Notes: generated by a model not told the origin, from the letters alone. A stretch of 64,000 nucleotides of DNA from Mycobacterium lentiflavum (GCF_022374895.2 NZ_CP092423.2:4402001-4466000); one strand, 5' to 3'; shown: positions 26,741 to 35,837, counted from the first letter of the stretch. A program made the numbers and translations.

Positions 26741-26952
26741 GCGTTGTCGGGGAATGCCAACCGGATTCGGGCGAGCCGTCGATGATCATGCTGTCAGGGA
26801 ACGCATTTCAGCCGATGGCAAAGCCGAAGCCGCGGCACACCAATCGCCACCGGTATTACCGAATTCGGAGGGTTCGTATCACAATGTCAAGGAATGACAC
26901 CGTATAGGCAGGTGACGCCGCGCAGAGATCCCGGAAGGGCTGGTTAGCGACG

Positions 26953-28107
26953 ATGGTAGACAAAAGTCTCGAATTCGGCCTGCTCGGGCCGTTGGAGATG
27001 ACTGTTGACGGCGCGATGGTGCCGTTGGGCACGCCCAAACAGCGGGCGGTGCTGGCCATGCTGCTGATGAACCGGAACAGCCCGGTCGGCGTCGAAAGGC
27101 TGATCACCGCCCTCTGGGCGGACGAGCCCCCGTCCGGCGCGCGGGCCAGCATCCACTCGTATGTTTCCAATCTGCGCAAACTGCTCACCGGCGCCGGTAT
27201 CGACCCGCGGGTGGTGCTGGCCGCCGCGCCGCCGGGCTACCGGCTCGCCGTCGACGAAAACAGTTGCGATCTGGGACGGTTCATCACCGAGAAGACCGCG
27301 GGCGTGCAGGCCGCCGCGCTCAGCAGGTTCGAGCAGGCAAGCCAGCACCTGTCGACGGCATTAGCGCAATGGCGGGGACCGGTGCTCGAGGACCTGCGCG
27401 ACTTTCAGTTCGTCGACACCTTCGCCACCTCGCTCGTGGAGGAAAAAATCCTCGTCCACACCGCCAAGGCAGAGGCCGAAATCGCTTGCGGACGTGGCGC
27501 CTCCGTGGTCAGTGACCTCGAAGTCCTGATCACCGAGCACCCCTATCGCGAGCCGCTGTGGGCCCAGTTGATCACGGCTTACTATCTGACCGACCGCCAA
27601 TCGGACGCCCTGGCTGCGTACCGCCGGGTGAAAACGACACTCGCCGACGAGCTCGGGATCGACCCCGGCCCGACCTTGCGTGACCTGAACGAAAAGATCC
27701 TGCGCCAAGAGCCGCTGGACGCCAAGAAATCGGCCAGGACCACAGCGGTCGGCACCATCACCCTGCTGGACCAGCGCACCAAGGTCCCTGCCGGCAAGCC
27801 CGCCGCCTACCTGCACGAAGCATCGGGTCGCAGTTACCCACTGCGCATGGCAGAGACCCGGATCGGGCGTCTCAGCGACAACGACATCGTCCTGGCCAGC
27901 GCCAATGTGAGCCGCCATCACGCCGTCATCGTCGACACCGGCACCAGCTACGTCATCAACGACCTGCGGTCGTCCAATGGCGTACACGTGCAACACCAAC
28001 GCATCCGCTCGGCGGCCACGCTGAAGGACGGTGACCACGTCCGGATCTGCGACCACGAATTCACGTTCGAGATCCCCCGGGGTTACAACAGCGACGCGTC
28101 GGACTGA
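26953..28107 (+). CDS. embR: Transcriptional regulator EmbR (winged helix, BTAD, FHA)
   Basis: A 384-residue regulator of the SARP/AfsR type. An OmpR-like DNA-binding domain (about 1-105, KQRAVLAMLL and SNLRKLLTGAGIDPR), a bacterial transcriptional activation domain (about 110-280, HPYREPLWAQLITAYY) and a C-terminal FHA domain (about 298-375, RIGRLSDNDIVL and VSRHHAV, DLRSSNGVHVQ) are all complete. In M. tuberculosis EmbR binds the embCAB promoter and its FHA domain docks on phosphorylated PknH. Here it precedes two PknH-type kinases, keeping that relation. No SD of note is seen before ATG 26953. Confidence 0.95.
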   Translation: MVDKSLEFGLLGPLEMTVDGAMVPLGTPKQRAVLAMLLMNRNSPVGVERLITALWADEPPSGARASIHSYVSNLRKLLTGAGIDPRVVLAAAPPGYRLAVDENSCDLGRFITEKTAGVQAAALSRFEQASQHLSTALAQWRGPVLEDLRDFQFVDTFATSLVEEKILVHTAKAEAEIACGRGASVVSDLEVLITEHPYREPLWAQLITAYYLTDRQSDALAAYRRVKTTLADELGIDPGPTLRDLNEKILRQEPLDAKKSARTTAVGTITLLDQRTKVPAGKPAAYLHEASGRSYPLRMAETRIGRLSDNDIVLASANVSRHHAVIVDTGTSYVINDLRSSNGVHVQHQRIRSAATLKDGDHVRICDHEFTFEIPRGYNSDASD

Positions 28108-28305
28108 ATAGCGTTGTCACACAGCGCTTTTCATAGAAAAAGCCAGCATGGTCAATCACCACAAGGCTTTTCGCCGGACCCCGTCGATGAACGGTACGCG
28201 ACCCGTCCGCGCGGGGATCTCGCGATTTGTCCCGCGGTCGAGTTCGCGACGGCCTACCGTGATGGTTGCTAGTCGCGGTGGTTAGGCGCGAGGATCTGCC
28301 CGTAA

Positions 28306-28360
28306 TTGTTGATATCGTCGGCGGTCTGCGGTCGGTTTGGAGGATCAGCGATGAGCGAGG
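28306..28360 (+). repeat. Duplicated kinase leader, copy 1
   Basis: This 55-base block, holding the GGAGG ribosome site and first codons of the first kinase, recurs at 33052-33107 with two substitutions and one indel. It shows that the kinase duplication included its leader. A further shared block GCCTACCGT(G/C)ATGG is at 28252-28264 and 32999-33011. Confidence 0.8.
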
Positions 28361-30165
28361 AGCAGAACTCGCGGGTCGGGACGATGTTCGGGCCCTACCA
28401 CCTAAAGCGGCTGCTGGGCCGCGGTGGGATGGGCGAGGTCTACGAAGCCGAGCACACCGTCAAAGAGTGGACGGTCGCGGTCAAGGTAATGACCGCGGAG
28501 TTCAGCCGGGACCCCGTCTTTCGTGAGCGGATGCGGCGCGAGGCGCGCACCGCGGGCCGTTTGCAGGAACCGCACGTCGTACCCATCCACGACTACGGCG
28601 AAATCGACGGCCAGATGTTCATGGAAATGCACCTCATCGAGGGCATCGACCTGGACGACATGCTCAAGCGATTCGGCCCGTTGACCGCACCGCGCGCGGT
28701 CGCGATCATCACTCAAATCGCCTCGGCCCTCGACGCGGCCCACGCCGCCGGCGTCATGCACCGCGACATCAAGCCGCCCAACATCCTGATCACCCGCGAC
28801 GACTTCGCCTACCTGGTCGACTTCGGCATCGCCAGCGCCACCACCGACGAGAAGCTCACCCAGCTCGGCACCGCGGTCGGCACCTGGAAATACATGGCGC
28901 CCGAACGGTTTTCCAACGGCAAGGTGACCTACCGCGCCGACATTTACGCGTTGGCGTGCGTGCTGTACGAATGCCTGACGGGCACGCCGCCGTATCGCGC
29001 GGCCACCGCGGGCGAGCTGGTCCGGGCTCACACGACCGACGCCATCCCGCAGGCCAGCGCGGTGCGCTCGGGCATCCCCAAGGCTTTCGACGCGGTGATC
29101 GCACGCGGGATGGCCAAAAAGCCCGAGGACCGCTACGCCAGCGCCGGCGATCTGGCGCTGGCCGCCCACGAGGCGCTCAGCAACCCCGACCAAGACCACG
29201 CCGACGACATTCTGCGCCGCAGCGTCGAGGCCACCCTGGCCGCCGAGATCAAGAGCGACCCTCCCCCGACCGCTCCCGCCACGGCACAACCGCCGCTGAG
29301 CACGCCGCCGGCACCGTATCCAGGCCGGAACTCCGGGCCGGTGCCGCCACACCACGCTCCGAGCCCGCGCCCCTGGGCACCCGAGAGCGGCCCGGTCCCG
29401 ACTCCGAGCCAGCACGCCTCGGCCGGTGCGCAGTATTACCAAGGCACCAGCGGCAACTGGGGTCAAACGCCGCCGGGCGCACCCCCGCCTGCCGGCCCCA
29501 CGAGCTGGGCGCTGGGACAGCAACCCCCACCCAAGCCGAAACGCAACCCCTGGCCGATCGTGATCGGAGCCGTTGCCCTGGTCTTGGTCCTGGTGCTCGC
29601 GGCGATCGGCGTCTACATCGCCACGAAGAACGACGACAACCCGCCACACCCCACCCCGACCCACACCACAACCCCGCCGAGAACCACGACGTCGACAACG
29701 ACCACCACCACCACGACCACCCCGGCCGGCGACGTCGAAAGCCAGCTGCTCACCATGGTGCCCCCGGGCTACCCGAGCGGAGTGTGCACACCGGCCACTC
29801 CGAAACCCGACACCGTATGGTCGGATGCGCTGGCGGTAGTCGACTGCGACCAGAACACCAACCCGGGCGGCCCGTCTAAAGCCCGCTACGGACTCTTTCC
29901 GAATCCGGGCGTCCTCAAAAACGCAACGGACGCCGACATCAAGCTCCTGACGCTGGCGACCTGTCCCGGAGAAGCCAACAACCCGGAAACCTGGCAGCAC
30001 CCGAATGACCCGAAGGTCGACGTCGGCGTGGTCGCCTGCGGCACCTACAACAATCACCCCAACATGGTGTGGAGCAACCAGGTCAAGTTGCTGCTGTGCG
30101 ACGTCTTCGGCGACCCCCCGACCATCGAGGAGCTGCACACCTGGTGGACCAAATACGGTGGCTGA
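28351..30165 (+). CDS. PknH-like Ser/Thr kinase with a divergent extracellular domain
   Basis: A 604-residue membrane kinase. The catalytic domain matches PknH closely: Gly loop GRGGMGEVY (23-31), Lys45, HRD 137-139, DFG 157-159, activation-loop Thr residues before GTWKYMAPE. A Pro-rich juxtamembrane linker follows to about 400, then one membrane helix (about 401-424) and a Thr-rich stalk. The outer domain (about 450-604) has five Cys (GVCTPA, VDCDQN, ATCPGE, VACGTY, LLCDVF) and lacks the PknH sensor motifs, so it should sense something different. Start ATG 28351 follows TTGGAGGATC. This is the first of two tandem PknH paralogues around an FHA-ABC gene. Confidence 0.9.
   Translation: MSEEQNSRVGTMFGPYHLKRLLGRGGMGEVYEAEHTVKEWTVAVKVMTAEFSRDPVFRERMRREARTAGRLQEPHVVPIHDYGEIDGQMFMEMHLIEGIDLDDMLKRFGPLTAPRAVAIITQIASALDAAHAAGVMHRDIKPPNILITRDDFAYLVDFGIASATTDEKLTQLGTAVGTWKYMAPERFSNGKVTYRADIYALACVLYECLTGTPPYRAATAGELVRAHTTDAIPQASAVRSGIPKAFDAVIARGMAKKPEDRYASAGDLALAAHEALSNPDQDHADDILRRSVEATLAAEIKSDPPPTAPATAQPPLSTPPAPYPGRNSGPVPPHHAPSPRPWAPESGPVPTPSQHASAGAQYYQGTSGNWGQTPPGAPPPAGPTSWALGQQPPPKPKRNPWPIVIGAVALVLVLVLAAIGVYIATKNDDNPPHPTPTHTTTPPRTTTSTTTTTTTTTPAGDVESQLLTMVPPGYPSGVCTPATPKPDTVWSDALAVVDCDQNTNPGGPSKARYGLFPNPGVLKNATDADIKLLTLATCPGEANNPETWQHPNDPKVDVGVVACGTYNNHPNMVWSNQVKLLLCDVFGDPPTIEELHTWWTKYGG
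29077..29189 (+). repeat. 113-bp tract identical to second kinase, copy 1
   Basis: The 113 bases encoding the end of the kinase domain are identical, including synonymous sites, to 33824-33936. After one mismatch another 33 bases match. Flanking parts of the genes are clearly diverged, so this is a likely gene-conversion tract. Confidence 0.85.
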
Positions 30166-30318
30166 CCCTGGCAGCTAAAGCTCAACCAGCCCAACGGCAT
30201 TGCCAGCAAACTGCGCCCGAGGGGCCGAATAGCGCGAGGACCCCCCTGGATCAGCTATACAAGTGGTGGACGTGCTGACCGTTCTCGAGGCGGCCAGCTA
30301 ACACAGCGGAGGCAATGC

Positions 30319-32688
30319 GTGGACGACAGGACCGACATGGTCACCACCATTCCCGGGCTGCAGCTGCGGGCGGGTGGGCGTACCTGGCAGGCCACCGGTG
30401 GCCGGTCCTGGAGCATTGGCCGGGCGCACGAGGCCGATATCCAGCTGGAGAACCCGAGGGTGTCGCGCCAGCACGCGGTGTTGCGGCCGACACCCGCGGG
30501 CTGGGTTCTGGTCAACCGCAGCAACAACGGAATGTTCATCAACGGGCGGCGAGTCGAGAGCCTGCCGATAACCCAGCCGATCACCGTCGTGCTGGGGTCG
30601 GCGTCCTCCGGGCAGGCGCTCGAGCTCAACCCGATCGCCCCACCGCCCAGCCCCGCTCGGACGCAAACCGTTGCGCCGACGACGGGGTCGGTCGGCGAGA
30701 CCACGGTGGCCCGGCCGCCGACCGCGGTTTACCCGATGGACCAGATAACGATCGGGATTGGCCGGGGAACCGACAACGACGTCGTCCTGGACGACTTGCT
30801 GGTCTCGCGCCACCATGCGGTGTTGCGCCGCTCCGGAAATCAGTGGGAGCTCGTAGACAGCAACAGCGCCAACGGAACTTACGTCAATGGCAACCGGATC
30901 GCACGCGCGATCATCGGGCCCCACGACATCGTCGGCATCGGCCATCGGCTGCTGCACCTGTCCGGCGACCAACTCGTCGAATACACCGACACCGGCGACG
31001 TGTCCTACGAGGCGTCGAACCTGCGCGTGGTGTCCAACAAGGGCAAGGTGTTGTTGGCCAACGTCAGTTTCGCGCTACCGCAACGCTGCTTCATGGCGGT
31101 GGTGGGGCCAAGCGGGGCAGGCAAATCCACGTTGTTGAGCGCGTTGACCGGATTCCGCCCGGCCGGTAGCGGCGAGGTCCGATACGACAATCGCGATCTC
31201 TACCAGAACTACGCCGAGCTGCGGCACCGGATCGGCTTCGTGCCGCAGGACGACATCCTGCACACTCAGTTGACGGTGCGACGAGCGCTCAATTACGCTG
31301 CGCAGCTTCGCTTTCCGCAGGACGTCTCCACCCGGGAACGAAAGCAGCGCATCGAGGAGGTGCTGGGCGAGCTCGGGCTGGCCGCACACGCCAATCAACG
31401 GATCGACAGCTTGTCGGGCGGTCAGCGTAAGCGCACCAGCGTCGCGCTGGAACTGCTGACCAAACCATCCCTGCTGTTCCTCGACGAGCCCACCTCGGGC
31501 CTCGATCCGGGCTACGAGAAATCCGTCATGCAGACGCTGCGCGCCCTGGCCGACGACGGCCGATCCGTCGTGGTGGTCACCCACAACACCGCGCAGCTGA
31601 ATCTCTGCGACCGGCTGCTCATCCTGGCGCCGGGCGGCCGGCTGGCCTACTTCGGTCCGCCGCAACAAGCGCTGAATTACTTCGGTTGCAACGACTTCGC
31701 CGATCTGTTCAACCTCCTCGAACACGACACCACGACCGACTGGACCGGCCGCTACGTCGCATCGCCCATTCATGGAGCCTTGACCGGACCGCACGCCGCG
31801 CTGAAGGCCCCGGCACCTGCCGCCCGTCCCGCGAAGCCGGTCGCTCAGCAGAGTGCCGTCGCCCAGTTCGCCACGCTGTGCCGTAGGTATCTGGCGGTCA
31901 TCGCCGCGGATCGCCAGTACGCGGTGACGCTGCTGGTCCTGCCGCTGCTGCTGAGTCTTTTCGCGCACGCGGTCCCTGGCGAGGCCGGGCTGTCGCTGAC
32001 CAAGGCCATCGAGACGAAGTCCACCCAGCCCTCGCAATTGTTGGTGCTGCTGATCATCGGCGGCGCCCTCATGGGCTGCGCTGCCTCCATCCGCGAGATC
32101 GTCAAGGAACGAGCCATCTATCAACGCGAGCACGGCATCGGGTTGTCGCGCGGCGCCTATCTGGCCTCCAAGGTGGTAGTCCTGACCGCGTTGACCACCG
32201 TGCAAGGGCTGATTCTGGGCTTCCTCGGGGTGGCCGGACTGCCGGCGCCGGATCAGGCCGTGGTCCTGCCTTGGCCCAGAGTCGAAGTGGCGGTGGCGGT
32301 CGTCGCCGTCACCGTGGTCTCGATGCTGATCGGCCTGCTGATTTCGGCGATGATCGGCAACGCCGACCGCGGCATGCCGCTGCTGGTGCTCGTGGTGATG
32401 GCCGAACTGGTGCTCTGCGGCGGCATGTTTGGGGTGAAGGGCCGCATCCCGCTGGAGCAACTGGCGTGGCTATCGCCGTCGCGCTGGGCCTATGCGATGG
32501 CCGCCTCGACCATCGATCTCGACGATCTGCGCCGCACCGCGGCCGGCGACGAAGACCCGCTGTGGGAGTACGACCCCGGCAATTGGTGGATGGCCGTGGC
32601 TGCCTGCGCCATCCAGGCGGTCGTGTTGATCGTCCTGATCGCGCTGCGACTCAGACAGCTTGACCCCCAACGCAAAGCGGCCAAGTGA
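30319..32688 (+). CDS. ABC transporter with two FHA domains (Rv1747-like)
   Basis: A 789-residue protein. FHA1 (about 1-95) has SIGRAHEADIQL, VSRQHAVLR and NNGMFINGRR; FHA2 (about 130-215) has IGRGTDNDVVLDD, VSRHHAVLR and SANGTYVNGN. An ABC ATPase follows with Walker A GPSGAGKST (263-271), signature LSGGQRKR and LLFLDEPTSGLD, then an ABC2-type membrane domain (about 530-785) with six helices, the ABCG/WHITE-like order. FHA domains bind phospho-Thr peptides. M. tuberculosis Rv1747 has this layout and is phosphorylated by the neighbouring kinase PknF. Here the gene lies between two PknH-like kinases, which are the likely regulators. GTG 30319 follows GCGGAGGCA. Confidence 0.92.
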   Translation: MDDRTDMVTTIPGLQLRAGGRTWQATGGRSWSIGRAHEADIQLENPRVSRQHAVLRPTPAGWVLVNRSNNGMFINGRRVESLPITQPITVVLGSASSGQALELNPIAPPPSPARTQTVAPTTGSVGETTVARPPTAVYPMDQITIGIGRGTDNDVVLDDLLVSRHHAVLRRSGNQWELVDSNSANGTYVNGNRIARAIIGPHDIVGIGHRLLHLSGDQLVEYTDTGDVSYEASNLRVVSNKGKVLLANVSFALPQRCFMAVVGPSGAGKSTLLSALTGFRPAGSGEVRYDNRDLYQNYAELRHRIGFVPQDDILHTQLTVRRALNYAAQLRFPQDVSTRERKQRIEEVLGELGLAAHANQRIDSLSGGQRKRTSVALELLTKPSLLFLDEPTSGLDPGYEKSVMQTLRALADDGRSVVVVTHNTAQLNLCDRLLILAPGGRLAYFGPPQQALNYFGCNDFADLFNLLEHDTTTDWTGRYVASPIHGALTGPHAALKAPAPAARPAKPVAQQSAVAQFATLCRRYLAVIAADRQYAVTLLVLPLLLSLFAHAVPGEAGLSLTKAIETKSTQPSQLLVLLIIGGALMGCAASIREIVKERAIYQREHGIGLSRGAYLASKVVVLTALTTVQGLILGFLGVAGLPAPDQAVVLPWPRVEVAVAVVAVTVVSMLIGLLISAMIGNADRGMPLLVLVVMAELVLCGGMFGVKGRIPLEQLAWLSPSRWAYAMAASTIDLDDLRRTAAGDEDPLWEYDPGNWWMAVAACAIQAVVLIVLIALRLRQLDPQRKAAK

Positions 32689-32709
32689 GGCTTGGCCTAC
32701 CCGTGTTGC

Positions 32710-32844
32710 CTACCCGTGTTTGGCCGCCAGGGCTAGCGCGCTGACCGCCCACCAGCCACACGTCAGCTGCACCGATAGCAGCCGATACCCGACGTAGTAC
32801 ACGCCGTACGACCAGAGTCGCTCGGTCCCGGTGCTGCTGAGCAT
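32710..32844 (-). CDS. Possible small membrane protein, 44 residues
   Basis: A short frame on the strand opposite the kinases, with GAAGGG six bases before ATG 32844. The product (LSSTGTERLWSYGVYYVGYR then LLSVQLTCGWWAVSALALAAKHG) has one hydrophobic stretch and aromatic residues, like a small membrane peptide. It sits in the leader region of the second kinase. ATG 32850 is an alternative start. There is no homologue that I recognise, and it may be only a chance frame. Confidence 0.35.
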   Translation of the reverse strand: MLSSTGTERLWSYGVYYVGYRLLSVQLTCGWWAVSALALAAKHG

Positions 32845-33051
32845 CGACATCCCTTCGCTGTAACGCGCGTTCGTATGGAGAAAGGGTCCGGCGAGGTACT
32901 GCGGGGATCCTTGACGAATCCTTGGAACGCAACCCACATTTGGGGCTCCGATCGCGTCGGCGGCAGCACGCCGCCGTTTGCCGTCGTCGAGGGCCACGCC
33001 TACCGTCATGGGTGCTTGCCGGGCATTGCGGCCGCCGGGTTTGCGGGGATT

Positions 33052-33107
33052 TTGTTGATATGGTCGGCGGGTCTGCGGTTGGTTTGGAGGATCAGCGATG
33101 AGCGAGG
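33052..33107 (+). repeat. Duplicated kinase leader, copy 2
   Basis: Second copy of the leader and start-codon block described at 28306-28360. Both share TTGTTGATAT, GTCGGCGG and GGTTTGGAGGATCAGCG directly before the ATG. Confidence 0.8.
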
Positions 33108-34987
33108 GGCAGGCCTCACGCGAGGGCTCGACGTTTGGGCCCTACCACCTGAAACGGCTGCTGGGCCGGGGCGGGATGGGCGAGGTCTACGAGGCCGAGC
33201 ACACCGTCAAAGAGTGGACGGTCGCGGTCAAGCTGATGTCGGACCAGTTCAGCTCGGACCCCGTCTTTCGCGAGCGGATGAAGCGCGAGGCGCGCACCGC
33301 GGGCCGTTTGCAGGAACCGCACGTCGTTCCGATCCACGACTACGGCGAAATCGACGGAAAAATGTTCATGGAGATGCGCCTCGTCGAGGGCACCGACCTG
33401 GACAGCTTGCTCAAACGCTACGGCCCGCTGACGCCGCCGCGCGCGGTCGCGATCATCACCCAGATCGCGTCGGCTCTGGATGCCGCCCACGCCGCCGGCG
33501 TCATGCACCGCGACGTGAAGCCGCCCAACATCCTGGTCACCCGCGATGATTTCGCCTATCTGGTCGACTTCGGTATCGCCAGCGCCACCACCGACGAGAA
33601 GCTCACCCAGCTCGGCACCGCGGTCGGCACCTGGAAATACATGGCCCCGGAGAGATTCACCAACGACGAGGTGACCTACCGCGCCGACATCTACGCGTTG
33701 GCGTGTGTGCTGCACGAATGCCTCACCGGAGCCCCGCCCTACCGCGCCGACAGCGCCGGTGTGCTGGTCAAGGCCCACATGAGCGATCCGGTTCCGCTGC
33801 CCAGCGCGGTGCGCGCGGGTATTCCCAAGGCTTTCGACGCGGTGATCGCACGCGGGATGGCCAAAAAGCCCGAGGACCGCTACGCCAGCGCCGGCGATCT
33901 GGCGCTGGCCGCCCACGAGGCGCTCAGCAACCCCGATCAAGACCACGCCGACGACATTCTGCGCCGCAGCCAGGAAGCGACCCTGCCCGGCAAGGAGAAA
34001 CTCGAGCAGCCACCGACGATCGCGGGCACCGTGGCCGCGCCGCCCGCGCAGCGGCCCAGCACACCCCCGCCACCGGCGCCGTATCCGCGACCGAGTTCCA
34101 CTCCGGTACCACCGCACCACGCCCCGAGCCCGCGGCCGTGGACGCCCGACAGCGGGCCGGTGCCCACCCCGGGTCCGCCCGTCTCAGGCCCGCAGTATTA
34201 CCAAGGCAGCAGCGGCAACTGGGGTGGCCCGCCGTCGGGCGCCCACCCGCACGCGCAGCCCGTCGGCCCCACCCAGTGGAACCTGGGCCAGCCGCCCAAA
34301 CCCAAGCGCAATCCCTGGCCGATCATCGCCGCGGCCGCCGTGGTGCTCGTGGTCGTGGTCAGCGCGGTGGCGATTTGGCTGATCATTCCCGATCCCAAGC
34401 CGCCACCGGAACCGATCGCGTCCACGCGGCTCAACTCGCTGCTGCTGAGCGCCTCGGATATCAACGCCATCATGGGCGCGACGAACATCCAGCCCGGCAA
34501 GCCCATTACGACGATGGGCACTTCGTCGATGACGGTCTCGATACCGGACTGCGAGGGCGCGCTCTACACGACGCAGGATCCGGTGTACGCCGGCAGCGGT
34601 TGGACGGGCATCTACGGATTGGTGTCCGCCGAGCCGGGCGACAACAACGACCATTGGGTCAACCAGGCGGTGGTGGCGTTTCCGACCGCCGACAAGGCCA
34701 AGGCGTTTCTGCAGGGCTCGCTGGACAAGTGGAAGAAGTGCGTCGGCCAGACGGTGACGGTGGACAATTCGGGCAAGACCTATCGCTGGACTTTCGCCCC
34801 CGTCCAAGGCAATTCGCCGAAGATATCGGTGCTGCAGACTCAGGAAGGGGCCGACGGCTGGCAGTGCGAGCACGCGATGAGCGTGGCGAACAATGTGATC
34901 GTCGACGTCAACGCCTGCGGATACCACATCAGCGATCAGTCCAGTCAGATCGCCGAAAAGATCGTCGATAAGGTGAACAACGCCTAG
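33098..34987 (+). CDS. pknH: Ser/Thr protein kinase PknH
   Basis: A 629-residue receptor kinase, about the size of M. tuberculosis PknH (626). The catalytic domain has GRGGMGEVY (23-31), Lys45, HRD 137-139 and DFG 157-159. A Pro-rich linker leads to one membrane helix (about 406-430). The outer domain is the PknH sensor type: LSASDINAIMG, PDCEGALYT, QDPVYAGSGWTGIYG, KWKKCVGQ, GWQCEHAMSVANNVIVDVNACGY, with four Cys expected to form two disulfides. In M. tuberculosis PknH phosphorylates EmbR and other targets. This copy, not the one at 28351, is the orthologue by outer-domain sequence. Confidence 0.94.
   Translation: MSEGQASREGSTFGPYHLKRLLGRGGMGEVYEAEHTVKEWTVAVKLMSDQFSSDPVFRERMKREARTAGRLQEPHVVPIHDYGEIDGKMFMEMRLVEGTDLDSLLKRYGPLTPPRAVAIITQIASALDAAHAAGVMHRDVKPPNILVTRDDFAYLVDFGIASATTDEKLTQLGTAVGTWKYMAPERFTNDEVTYRADIYALACVLHECLTGAPPYRADSAGVLVKAHMSDPVPLPSAVRAGIPKAFDAVIARGMAKKPEDRYASAGDLALAAHEALSNPDQDHADDILRRSQEATLPGKEKLEQPPTIAGTVAAPPAQRPSTPPPPAPYPRPSSTPVPPHHAPSPRPWTPDSGPVPTPGPPVSGPQYYQGSSGNWGGPPSGAHPHAQPVGPTQWNLGQPPKPKRNPWPIIAAAAVVLVVVVSAVAIWLIIPDPKPPPEPIASTRLNSLLLSASDINAIMGATNIQPGKPITTMGTSSMTVSIPDCEGALYTTQDPVYAGSGWTGIYGLVSAEPGDNNDHWVNQAVVAFPTADKAKAFLQGSLDKWKKCVGQTVTVDNSGKTYRWTFAPVQGNSPKISVLQTQEGADGWQCEHAMSVANNVIVDVNACGYHISDQSSQIAEKIVDKVNNA
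33824..33936 (+). repeat. 113-bp tract identical to first kinase, copy 2
   Basis: Second copy of the identical tract described at 29077-29189. Confidence 0.85.
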
Positions 34988-35022
34988 TGGCGCCAATACC
35001 TAAGCGGCACAGCGGTATTGGC

Positions 35023-35583
35023 CTAATCGGGTAGGTCTGGCCCCTGGGCTCGCAGATCGTCGACCGCCGACATCGCGTCGCGTAGCTTGGCCAACCATTC
35101 CTCGGTGTGTTCGCCGACGAGCTTGACCGACCACGCCAGCGCGTCGGCGCGCGACCTGGCGACACCGGCGTCCACCAACGTGTCGAGCACCTGGCGTTCC
35201 GGTTGTTTCAAACGTGTCATTACCGGAACTGCGATGTGGGTGAACAGGATTCGTTCGCCGCCGACCTCGAGTCCCCAGGAAACCTTGCGGCCGTAGCGAT
35301 CCTGCGCCTCGTCGGCGATGCGCATCCGCTCGGAGCGGGTCTCCTCGCGGAACCGTGAGGCCCGGCCCTCGGCGCGCGCCTCGCTCTCCTCCGCCGTGTC
35401 CGCGAGCTTGCCGATGACGGTGATCTCTTCGCGGTCGACGACGACCGTCGGGTCGCCGTCGAACCAGCCTTCGGGCAGGCGTCCGGCGAACCATTCCGCC
35501 GCGCCGGTGGCATCGGGTTGCTGGGCTTGCTGCCAGCCCCCGGGGCGGCCGTACCGCCTGGAACTGTGATGATGCGATTTCAT
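35023..35583 (-). CDS. Conserved actinobacterial hypothetical protein (Rv1265 position)
   Basis: A 186-residue soluble protein with no signal peptide. It has a basic His/Ser/Arg N-terminus (KSHHHSSRRYGRPGGW), a middle Glu/Arg-rich helix (RFREETRSERMRIADEA) and a C-terminal part (LFTHIAVPVMTRLKQPERQ, then DTLVDAGVARSRADALAWS) that I remember as widely conserved in actinobacteria without known function. By order it occupies the place of Rv1265 of M. tuberculosis, but I cannot confirm that the sequences are homologous. The C-terminal segment resembles a ribbon-helix-helix-like or small DNA-binding helix set; this is speculative. Confidence 0.75.
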   Translation of the reverse strand: MKSHHHSSRRYGRPGGWQQAQQPDATGAAEWFAGRLPEGWFDGDPTVVVDREEITVIGKLADTAEESEARAEGRASRFREETRSERMRIADEAQDRYGRKVSWGLEVGGERILFTHIAVPVMTRLKQPERQVLDTLVDAGVARSRADALAWSVKLVGEHTEEWLAKLRDAMSAVDDLRAQGPDLPD

Positions 35584-35584
35584 A

Positions 35585-35608
35585 ATTACATGATTACACC
35601 GTTACACC
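35585..35608 (-). repeat. Three tandem octamers abutting the start codon
   Basis: Read on the minus strand the octamers are GGTGTAAC, GGTGTAAT and CATGTAAT, directly followed by T and the ATG of the gene at 35583. All share TGTAA at an exact 8-base period. They could be a short leader with a repeated -10-like element or a protein-binding site. Confidence 0.5.
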
Positions 35609-35837
35609 GGTAATGGGCATCTGGTTCGCTCGCGGCGAACGCCAGCTGGCCGCGGAAGCCGGGTGGCCGTGGACCGGAAAACCGTTGATATGGCCCGCTC
35701 ACAGGCGTATTTTTAACGACGAAGCAGGCCCGGAAGCGGCCGAGTCAAAGCGCCGGCAGAGGGGAAGGAGCCGGCCGCGTCGGACCGTGTCAGACGCCCC
35801 CCAGCGCCGCCCGGGCCTGCCTAAACGTGTAGCGAAT

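Noticed and set aside
28402..30138. 578-codon minus-strand frame antisense to the first kinase
   Set aside because: Composition is Arg/Val/Gly-rich with no motif; the same shadow appears antisense to the second kinase, as expected from the shared sequence.
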